Origin: an uncultured Pelagibacteraceae bacterium
GTDB taxonomy: Bacteria > Pseudomonadota > Alphaproteobacteria > Pelagibacterales > Pelagibacteraceae
Direction of reading: 5' to 3'
Assembly: GCA_902568875.1 (NCBI GenBank)
Contig: CACFSG010000001.1
Location: forward strand, 44,374 to 108,373
Length of the DNA: 64,000 nt
Shown: piece by piece, positions 56,565 to 64,000 of the stretch
Numbering within the stretch: the first letter of the stretch is position 1
Layout: each line of letters opens with the position of its first letter
Position numbers and translations under genes: made by a program
The notes under the pieces: model-generated
Seen by the model: the letters and a program-made list of their open reading frames with translations, nothing else
Databases searched by the model: none
Told to the model about the DNA's origin: nothing

Positions 56565-59009
56565 ATGGAAAATAAGCTTCCAACTAACACTAAAGTTATT
56601 GTTATTGGAGGCGGAGTAGTTGGCTGTTCAGTTACATATCATTTAGCTAAATTTGGCTGGAAAGATACAATTCTTTTAGAGAGAGATCAACTAACCTCTG
56701 GAACTACATGGCACGCTGCAGGACTTGTTAGTCAATTAGGACCTACTGCAGCAATAACTAAAATAAGAAAATATACATTAGATCTTTATAAAGAGCTCGA
56801 AAGGAAGGTCGATCATTCAGCTGGATTAAGATTAAACGGCGCACTTTCAATTGCTCAAAACAAAGGAAGATGGCAAGAACTACAAAGACAAGCAACAACA
56901 GCTCAACTTTATAATGTTGATGTTAGAATTTTAAACAAAGATCAAATTAAAAAAAATTATCCTATTATTAACACAGATGAAGTAATAGGAGGAATTTTAA
57001 TGCCTGGTGATGGAGCAGCTGATCCTTCAGGGGTAACTCACATGTTAGCAAAAGCAGCTAGACTTGAAGGTGCTAAAATTTTTGAAAAATCTCCTGTTTC
57101 AGAAATTTTAACTAAAAATGGAAAAATTTCAGGAGTTAAAGTTAACGGACAAAAAATTGAATGTGAATATATTGTTTTAGCTTCAGGAATGTGGTCTAGA
57201 CAAATTGGAGAAAAATCTGGTGTAAGTATACCTCTTTATCCTGCAGAGCATTTTTATATTATTACTGAACCCATAGAAAATTTATCTAAAACTTTACCAG
57301 TTATAAGAGATTTTGATAATAGTACTTATATTAAAGAAGATGCTGGTAAAATTTTAGTAGGAATTTTTGAAGGAAAATCCATTCCAGCGTTTGATAAAAT
57401 AAATATGGTTCCAGAAGATTTTTCTTTTGGTGAGTTTCCTGAAAATTTTGAACATTTTGAACCTTATTTAAAATCAGCCATAAAAAGATTTCCAGTTTTG
57501 GAAACTGTTGGAATTAGAAAATTTTTTGCAGGACCAGAATCTTTTACCCCTGATACCAATACTTTATTAGGTGAAGTTCCAGAAGTTAAAAATTTTTTTG
57601 TATGTTGTGGTTTAAATAGTATTGGAATTGGAAGTGGAGGAGGAGTTGGTAAAGTTACAGCAGAATGGCTAATGACTGGTCATATTAATGAAGATATTTT
57701 TAGTTATGATATTAAAAGATTTCAAAAATTTCACTCTGAATTAGGATTTATTAAAAAAAGAATAACAGAAACTTTAGGTGATTTATATGGAATGCACTGG
57801 CCATTCAAACAACATAAAACTTCAAGAAATATTAAAACACTTCCTCATCATGAAAATTTAAAAAGTTTTGGCGCATGTTTTGGTGTTTCAGGTGGATACG
57901 AAAGACCAATGTGGTTTGCATTAAATGGAGGAAAAGCAGAATACGAATACAGTTACAATTATCAAAACTGGTATCCATCTACAGAATATGAAACAAATAA
58001 TACTATTAAGAATGTTGGTTTATTTGATTTAACACCCTTTTCGAAGTTTGAAATAAAATCAGAAAATGCTCATCAAGAATTACAGAGAATATGTACAGCA
58101 AATATCAAAAATGAAGTTGGAAAATGTACTTATACACACATGTTAAATGCTGACGGAGGTATAGAAACTGATTTAACAGTTGTTTGTGTTGAAAAAAATA
58201 ATTTTAGAATAATAAGCTCTGCTGCAACTAGAGAAAGAGACAAATTTCATATAAAAAAACATCTTTCTGAAGGAATTGAATTAAAAGATGTAACAGATGA
58301 TTTTTGTGTATTTGGATTATTTGGTCCAAAAAGTAGAGATTTAATTAGAACAATTAGTAAAGATAATTTTGATAATGATAAATTTAAATTTGGAACAGCT
58401 AAATATATTACAATTAGTGGAGTAAAAATTTGGGCTCAAAGATTATCTTATGTTGGTGAATTAGGTTATGAATTATATGTAGAATTTAAAAATGCTAAAA
58501 GAATATATGAATTACTTATTGAAAAAGGGAAAGATTTTAATCTTTCCAATTGTGGAATGCATGCAATGGATATTATGCGAATGGAAAGTGGATTTTTACA
58601 TTGGGGACACGATATTTCTCCAGAGGAAAATCAATATCAAGCAGGCTTATCTTTTACAATCAGCAATAAAAAGAATGTAGATTTTATTGGTAAACAAGCT
58701 TTAGAAAAAATTAAAAATGAAAAACTTAAAAGTAAATTTACTATGTTTATTTTAAAAGATAGTAAACCAGGAGAACCCTTATTGCTTCATGATGAGCCAA
58801 TTTATATCGATGATAAAATTATAGGAAGATCAACATCCGCAAATTACTCATTTAACTTTAAAAAAAATTTAGTATTTGGATACATTAATAACGATTTTTC
58901 TAATGAAGAACTTCAATCTAAAAATTTATTTATTGAAGTGGAAAAACAAAAATATCCAATATCAATTCAATTAAAGCCATTAAAACAAACAGATTTTAAG
59001 AATATTTAA
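56565..59009 (+). CDS. Second dimethylglycine/sarcosine dehydrogenase-like FAD + GcvT-domain protein
   Basis: 814 aa; KVIVIGGGVVGCSVTYHLAKFGWKDTILLERDQLTSGTTWHAAGLV; C-terminal GcvT domain; 4 bp after ald. Confidence 0.88.
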   Translation: MENKLPTNTKVIVIGGGVVGCSVTYHLAKFGWKDTILLERDQLTSGTTWHAAGLVSQLGPTAAITKIRKYTLDLYKELERKVDHSAGLRLNGALSIAQNKGRWQELQRQATTAQLYNVDVRILNKDQIKKNYPIINTDEVIGGILMPGDGAADPSGVTHMLAKAARLEGAKIFEKSPVSEILTKNGKISGVKVNGQKIECEYIVLASGMWSRQIGEKSGVSIPLYPAEHFYIITEPIENLSKTLPVIRDFDNSTYIKEDAGKILVGIFEGKSIPAFDKINMVPEDFSFGEFPENFEHFEPYLKSAIKRFPVLETVGIRKFFAGPESFTPDTNTLLGEVPEVKNFFVCCGLNSIGIGSGGGVGKVTAEWLMTGHINEDIFSYDIKRFQKFHSELGFIKKRITETLGDLYGMHWPFKQHKTSRNIKTLPHHENLKSFGACFGVSGGYERPMWFALNGGKAEYEYSYNYQNWYPSTEYETNNTIKNVGLFDLTPFSKFEIKSENAHQELQRICTANIKNEVGKCTYTHMLNADGGIETDLTVVCVEKNNFRIISSAATRERDKFHIKKHLSEGIELKDVTDDFCVFGLFGPKSRDLIRTISKDNFDNDKFKFGTAKYITISGVKIWAQRLSYVGELGYELYVEFKNAKRIYELLIEKGKDFNLSNCGMHAMDIMRMESGFLHWGHDISPEENQYQAGLSFTISNKKNVDFIGKQALEKIKNEKLKSKFTMFILKDSKPGEPLLLHDEPIYIDDKIIGRSTSANYSFNFKKNLVFGYINNDFSNEELQSKNLFIEVEKQKYPISIQLKPLKQTDFKNI

Positions 59010-59858
59010 TTAAGATTGTTTTCTTAAAATCAAGACAAAAATAATCGATGTTGTCATCATGACCAAAGCATAAGCTGCAGCAGGCACTATAAAAACAATC
59101 TTATCAAACAATTGTGTTCCAACAAATGCTGCTAGAGTCCCATTTTGAAGGCCACATTCTAAGGAAATACATTTTTGTTGAGGTAAGCCTGAAGTAAAGA
59201 ATTTTGCTACATAGAATCCAATTGTCATCATAATTAGATTAAGGCATAAAGCAATTGTTCCAGCTCGCGTAATAAAACTTAACACATTATCCCATTCTTC
59301 AATCCATATTGCAGCAAAGACAATTATAAACAATATAACTGAAACTTTTTGAATTAATTTAGAATTATTGATAATAAAATCTGTAGCTAAACGTCTTATT
59401 ACCATACCTAAGATAACTGGAACAGTTACTACAAAAAACATTTTTAATGCAATATTAGTCATTGAAATATTTTTTGAATCATAGTCAAAATTCAATAAAT
59501 CCATAGATGAAAAAATAATGAAAGGAACTGAAATTATGCTTATTAAACTTATAATTGCTGTAAGAGAAATAGATAATGCAACATCACCGTCACAAAATTT
59601 TGTTAAAACATTCGAAGTAACTCCACCTGGTGCAGCAGCAATTAACATTACTCCTACAGCTAATTCGATTGGAAGATTTATTATCATTAATAATAGATAA
59701 GCAACAATTGGTAATATTATCAATTGACATAATAAACCAATCATAAAATCTTTTGGATTTTTTATTACTCTTACAAAATCATTGATTGTAAGAGACATAC
59801 CAAGTCCAAGCATGATTAATGCTAAAGCTATTGGCGCTACTGTTGTGGCTATTTCCAT
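59010..59858 (-). CDS. Bile acid:sodium symporter (BASS) family transporter
   Basis: LIMLGLGMSLTINDF; AAPGGVTSNVLTKFCDGDVALSISLTAI; SLECGLQNGTLAAFV. Confidence 0.9.
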   Translation of the reverse strand: MEIATTVAPIALALIMLGLGMSLTINDFVRVIKNPKDFMIGLLCQLIILPIVAYLLLMIINLPIELAVGVMLIAAAPGGVTSNVLTKFCDGDVALSISLTAIISLISIISVPFIIFSSMDLLNFDYDSKNISMTNIALKMFFVVTVPVILGMVIRRLATDFIINNSKLIQKVSVILFIIVFAAIWIEEWDNVLSFITRAGTIALCLNLIMMTIGFYVAKFFTSGLPQQKCISLECGLQNGTLAAFVGTQLFDKIVFIVPAAAYALVMMTTSIIFVLILRKQS

Positions 59859-59920
59859 AATATTTTTTTTTAAAAAAGTGATTAAACATTATATTAATAT
59901 TTTATAAAATACAATTTATG

Positions 59921-60889
59921 TTATGAAATCATAATGAGATTAAGAACTTTTCTTAAAAATTTAGATTTATCTTTGAAAACTATTGCTTGATGAAGAGTTA
60001 AATCTTTAACATTTTGTCCTCCTAAAAGATATTGTTTTTTATTATTTAACGATAAAAGTTTTTTTTTATTTAAAGTTTTACATTTTCTTATTACTGTAGC
60101 ACGTGGGATATGTGTCATATCTGATATAGACATTGCACTTAAGCCAGGACTGTTTTTACCTTCTAAAACTAAATTTTTTATCCACATTTTACGGCTAGGG
60201 TTTTTATCATCAATATTTCTTTTAGAAAGGTTAATCTGTTGATTCATAGCCACCGTACCTACAATATGAAAACTTAATATATCTTTATAAAATTTGTTGT
60301 ATGAAAGTATTAAAGGTATTTGCATTGTTAAAAACCATCTTAAACATAATGACCAATTAGTCTTTATGATATTTTCAATTATTTCTTTTGTAAAAATATT
60401 TTTGGTTTCAATAAACTTGTTTAATTGCATAGCAAACAGACTAATATATTTTGAGGTAACTTTAATTTGTATTTCTTGAGCCCCTTTGTCAAAAGCTGAA
60501 CGTTTTAAAATAATTTGTTTTTTTTGTCTCTTCAAAATACCTAAATTTTCGAGTTCTAAAACTTTTCGTCTAACTGTTTCTTTAGGTAATGAAAGTTTTT
60601 CACAAAGTTCAGTAATGCTAAATTTATCTATTAATAGTGTTGATTTTGAATTAAATTCATCAAAACTAAGATGAATATTCATTGTATCGTAAAATTGTAA
60701 AGTTTTTTCAACTAATGAAATAACAATCAGAAATTTTATATGATCTTTAAAAGGCATGTATAAGTAGTTCATCCAATTCCATTGGTGAGTTATCCATTCT
60801 TTTCCTAAGAAACCGTAATTTTTGACCAAACAATCATAAATTTGTTCATCAGTAAGAGTTTTTGTAAAATCTATTTGTTTAGGTTCCAT
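59921..60889 (-). CDS. Putative transcriptional regulator with two predicted wHTH segments
   Basis: FSITELCEKLSLPKETVRRKVLELENLGILKRQKKQIIL and LSAMSISDMTHIPRATVIRKCKTLNKKKLLSLNNKKQYLL. Confidence 0.65.
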   Translation of the reverse strand: MEPKQIDFTKTLTDEQIYDCLVKNYGFLGKEWITHQWNWMNYLYMPFKDHIKFLIVISLVEKTLQFYDTMNIHLSFDEFNSKSTLLIDKFSITELCEKLSLPKETVRRKVLELENLGILKRQKKQIILKRSAFDKGAQEIQIKVTSKYISLFAMQLNKFIETKNIFTKEIIENIIKTNWSLCLRWFLTMQIPLILSYNKFYKDILSFHIVGTVAMNQQINLSKRNIDDKNPSRKMWIKNLVLEGKNSPGLSAMSISDMTHIPRATVIRKCKTLNKKKLLSLNNKKQYLLGGQNVKDLTLHQAIVFKDKSKFLRKVLNLIMIS

Positions 60890-60911
60890 ATTTTAAAAAT
60901 AAATCATTTGA

Positions 60912-60957
60912 GACCCAAATTGGACATATGTCAATAAATTATCGACCCAATTTGAAC
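60912..60957. promoter_or_regulatory. Direct repeat plus palindrome in the regulator's upstream region
   Basis: GACCCAAATTGGAC (60912) and GACCCAATTTGAAC (60944), 12/14 identical, 32 bp apart; GACATATGTC palindrome at 60923-60932. Confidence 0.5.
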
Positions 60958-60986
60958 TTTAATAAAATTGTTTACTTAGGTTTTGC

Positions 60987-61232
60987 ATGTTTAAATGTTT
61001 TATGGAAAATAAAGGCTTTGCAGAACAACAAACTAATATTACGACCCCAAATAGTTTTGTAATAGCTGAAAAGCCTTTAAAAAATGGAAAAACTTTTTCA
61101 AAACGAGTTGATATCAACGATCTAAAATCAAAACTTAAAGAGACAGAAAGCAAAGAATTAAAAAAAAATATTTCTATTTTTTCATTTTTAATTTTAGCAT
61201 TAGCCTCTTTAGGAATTTATCTTTCTTTTTGA
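60987..61232 (+). CDS. Hypothetical small membrane-anchored protein
   Basis: Intact ORF with C-terminal TM segment; the start may be the in-frame ATG at 61002. Confidence 0.5.
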   Translation: MFKCFMENKGFAEQQTNITTPNSFVIAEKPLKNGKTFSKRVDINDLKSKLKETESKELKKNISIFSFLILALASLGIYLSF

Positions 61233-61273
61233 TAATATTTGCAAATACAGTTAATTAGTGATTAAATTAAATT

Positions 61274-61480
61274 ATGAAAAAAATGGATATCAACAATAAA
61301 GATAACGTATTTTATAGATATTTACAAAATGACGCTAAAGAACTTCAACCAAAAAGTAGCAATATAAATGTTCTATTAAATAGAATTAAATTAAATAAAA
61401 AAAATGAAAATAGAAAAAAAATATATTTTTCAGCAATTGCTTCTACAGGGTTAATTTTATTTGGACTATTCATCTTTTAA
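61274..61480 (+). CDS. Hypothetical small membrane-anchored protein
   Basis: 68 aa with C-terminal hydrophobic segment, resembling its neighbour in layout. Confidence 0.5.
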   Translation: MKKMDINNKDNVFYRYLQNDAKELQPKSSNINVLLNRIKLNKKNENRKKIYFSAIASTGLILFGLFIF

Positions 61481-61575
61481 TAAAATTTACTAAATTTTCC
61501 TAAAATTCTTATATTTATTTGATTAATTGATATTGAATCAAAATATTAAACTATTATAAATCAACATCAGTAAAA

Positions 61576-61652
61576 GGCGGGGTAGCTCAGTTGGTTAGAG
61601 CGCGGGACTCATAAGCCCGAGGTCAGTGGTTCGATCCCACTTCCCGCTACCA
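61576..61652 (+). tRNA. tRNA-Met (CAT), probably elongator
   Basis: GGCGGGGTAGCTCAGTTGGTTAGAGCGCGGGACTCATAAGCCCGAGGTCAGTGGTTCGATCCCACTTCCCGCTACCA; 77 nt cloverleaf, anticodon CAT, encoded CCA. Confidence 0.95.
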
Positions 61653-61657
61653 TTATT

Positions 61658-62692
61658 TTATTTTACGAAAGTATCATTAAATTGGTTAGATACTCTCACA
61701 AATGTAGTACACTTGCTTAATTGTTTAAGAGAAGGTGCGCCAACATATGTACAGCTACTTCTGATTCCCCCAAGAATATTTGAAATAGTATCTTTTATTT
61801 TTCCTCTGTATTTAACTCTGACAACTCTGCCTTCGCTACTTCTATAATCAGATAAGCCACCATAATGTTTTTTATTAGCTGTGAGAGAACTTGATCCATA
61901 AAATTCTATATATTTACTTCCATTATTTTTTACAATTTTACCTTTACCTTCATCATGTCCTGCAAGCATTCCTCCAAGCATAACAAAATCTGCACCTCCA
62001 CCAAATCCTTTTGCAACATCGCCAGGGCATGTGCAACCACCATCAGCAATAATATGCGCTCCTAAACCGTGTGCTGCATCTGCACATTCCATAACAGCGC
62101 TTAATTGCGGATAGCCAACACCAGTTTGAATTCTAGTTGTACAAACGCTTCCGGGTCCGATACCAACTTTTACTATATCCGCACCACTTAATACTAATTC
62201 TTGTGTCATATCTGCCGTAACAACATTTCCAGCTATTATAGTTTTTGTTGGATATTTATCTCTAACTGATTTTATAAATTTACTAAAACGTTCTGAATAT
62301 CCATTGGCAACATCTATACAAATAAATTTTATAAAATTAAACTCTTTTAATAATTTATCAAGTCTACTGAAATCTTCTTTTTTAATACCAATACTTAAAG
62401 CAATATTTTTATAAATTGATTTAATTTTTTTATATTGATTTAATTTTTTAATATCGTGTTGTTTAGTTAGACAGGTAATCATGTTAAATTCAGCCATTTT
62501 TTCTGCAACTCCTAATTCACCTACACCATCCATATTTGCAGCCATGATTGGAATTCCTGACCATTCGTTGTTGCTATATTTGAATTTATAAGTTCTTTTT
62601 AAATCTACATCTTTACGACTTGATAAAGTGCTTCTTTTAGGTCTAAAAAGTACATCTGAATAATCAAGTTTTACTTCTTCTTCAATTCTCAT
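61658..62692 (-). CDS. guaC: GMP reductase (IMPDH/GMPR family)
   Basis: LDYSDVLFRPKRSTLSSRKDV; IVKVGIGPGSVCTTR; IADGGCTCPGDVAKGFGGGADFVMLGGMLAGHDE; 344 aa, no CBS domains. Confidence 0.92.
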   Translation of the reverse strand: MRIEEEVKLDYSDVLFRPKRSTLSSRKDVDLKRTYKFKYSNNEWSGIPIMAANMDGVGELGVAEKMAEFNMITCLTKQHDIKKLNQYKKIKSIYKNIALSIGIKKEDFSRLDKLLKEFNFIKFICIDVANGYSERFSKFIKSVRDKYPTKTIIAGNVVTADMTQELVLSGADIVKVGIGPGSVCTTRIQTGVGYPQLSAVMECADAAHGLGAHIIADGGCTCPGDVAKGFGGGADFVMLGGMLAGHDEGKGKIVKNNGSKYIEFYGSSSLTANKKHYGGLSDYRSSEGRVVRVKYRGKIKDTISNILGGIRSSCTYVGAPSLKQLSKCTTFVRVSNQFNDTFVK

Positions 62693-62756
62693 TTAAATTG
62701 TAAGTTATTATTATAAAAATTAATTTCAAATTAATAAATAGCCTGTGGATAAGTTT

Positions 62757-63977
62757 TTAGCCAGTTATTCTTTTATATTTGAATTTTATTAAAATTTTTT
62801 TAAATACCTTACATATATAATTTAAATCATTTTTAATCATACCTTGATGACAACCTAATAATATTCCATTTTTCATTATATTGTCCGCAATTTTATTACA
62901 ATTCGGATGTTTTTTATAAGATTTATTTTTCATAACAGGTTGTTTTAAAATATTTCCTGTAAAAATAGTTCTAGTTTGTATGTTGTTTTTTTCAAAGAAT
63001 ATCTGCAAATCTTTCCTATTAAAGTACTTATTTTTTTTAATCACCAAAGGAAAAGCTAACCATGGTGTTTTTACTTCTGAATATTGTTCTGGAAGATTAA
63101 ATAAATCGTCATATTTATTAAAAAAACCTTTCAAATATTCAAAATTTCTAATTCTAATTTTTATGTTGTTTTTAAGTTTTTTAATTTGTTCAATTGCAAA
63201 AGCAGCAGATACTTCAGAAGGTAGAAAATTATACCCAAGTTCTGAAAAAATATATTTTCGATCATAATCTATATTTGAAATTTTAATATTGAATCTCTTA
63301 TTAATATGTTCTGACTCTCTAAAATTTGCTGAAGATCTTCCCCAACCTCTTAATAATTGTGCTTTTTGATATAATTTAAAGTCATTAAAACAAACTATTC
63401 CACCTGTGCCTGCACCATTAATAATGTGAGAAGCATAAAAACTATTAGTTGTTATGTCTGAAAATTTACCGGTATTTTTATTATTAAAAGTATAACCAAT
63501 AGTGTCAGCCGAATCTTCAATGACTTTTAAATTAAATTTTTTTGCAATTTGATTAATTAATTTCCAGTTTGCAATATTTCCAATTAAATTAGGAATCATT
63601 ATTGCGACTGTTTTTTTATTTATACATTTTACTATTTGTAAAGGATCAGCAACAAATTTATTTTTTTCAACTCCAATAAAATATGGTTTAAGACCGAGCT
63701 GATATATTGGAGCAACAGTTGTTGAAAAAGTTAAATTTGGTGTAATTATTTCTGAATTTTTTTTAAAGTTAAATGATGCGAGTGCTAGCAAATTCGCTGA
63801 TGATCCTGAGTTAACCATCAATCCATATTTTTTACCAAATATTTTGCAAACTTTATTTTCTAAAATTTTTACATTAGTTCCATCAACTAATGATAAACTA
63901 TTATTTTTAAGTACTTTATTAACAGCTTTTATTTCTCTTGAATCATAAATTGCTTTTCCATAATAAATTTTTTTCAT
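62757..63977 (-). CDS. DegT/DnrJ/EryC1/StrS family sugar aminotransferase
   Basis: YGKAIYDSREIKAVNKVL; VNSGSSANLLAL; VIEDSADTIG; NSFYASHIINGAGTGGIV. Confidence 0.9.
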   Translation of the reverse strand: MKKIYYGKAIYDSREIKAVNKVLKNNSLSLVDGTNVKILENKVCKIFGKKYGLMVNSGSSANLLALASFNFKKNSEIITPNLTFSTTVAPIYQLGLKPYFIGVEKNKFVADPLQIVKCINKKTVAIMIPNLIGNIANWKLINQIAKKFNLKVIEDSADTIGYTFNNKNTGKFSDITTNSFYASHIINGAGTGGIVCFNDFKLYQKAQLLRGWGRSSANFRESEHINKRFNIKISNIDYDRKYIFSELGYNFLPSEVSAAFAIEQIKKLKNNIKIRIRNFEYLKGFFNKYDDLFNLPEQYSEVKTPWLAFPLVIKKNKYFNRKDLQIFFEKNNIQTRTIFTGNILKQPVMKNKSYKKHPNCNKIADNIMKNGILLGCHQGMIKNDLNYICKVFKKILIKFKYKRITG

Positions 63978-64000
63978 AAGTGTTTATATTTTTTTAGAAA

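Noticed and set aside
62700-62756. Possible replication origin around a DnaA box
   Set aside because: Only one box, no 13-mer cluster, no dnaA/parAB/gidA neighbourhood
62980-63267. 95-aa plus ORF
   Set aside because: Antisense to the DegT aminotransferase gene
1-64000. CRISPR arrays, anti-phage systems, transposons, prophage
   Set aside because: No regularly spaced repeats, transposase, integrase or phage structural motifs seen in any listed ORF

Overview
AT-rich, tightly packed chromosomal segment that looks like SAR11/Pelagibacterales, based on gene content, very short intergenic spacers and overlapping genes. It is dominated by one-carbon, methylated-amine and organosulfur metabolism. 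Main blocks: fhs (partial) and a sarcosine oxidase operon soxBDAG; purK/purE; a dipeptidase + 553-aa unknown + DUF3726-like + CxxC micro-protein cluster; a divergent MetF-like/DmdA-like pair facing Rieske oxygenase + APS-kinase-like + nucleotidylyltransferase genes; a dimethylglycine-dehydrogenase-like/EtfBA/ETF-QO operon; acuI-like/LysR; an iron(III) ABC transporter with a Fur-like box and a hairpin after the binding-protein gene; a Glu14-less SMR pair; a gamma-butyrobetaine-hydroxylase-like gene; and a putative sulfonate (taurine/DHPS-type) cluster with HpsN-like, Pta-like and sulfolactate-dehydrogenase-like genes, a TauABC-like transporter, an omega-aminotransferase, Ald and a second DMGDH-like enzyme. 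A tRNA-Met, guaC and a DegT aminotransferase close the window. No CRISPR array, rRNA, transposase or prophage was seen. All functional names come from reading motifs and family resemblance by eye; no searches were run.
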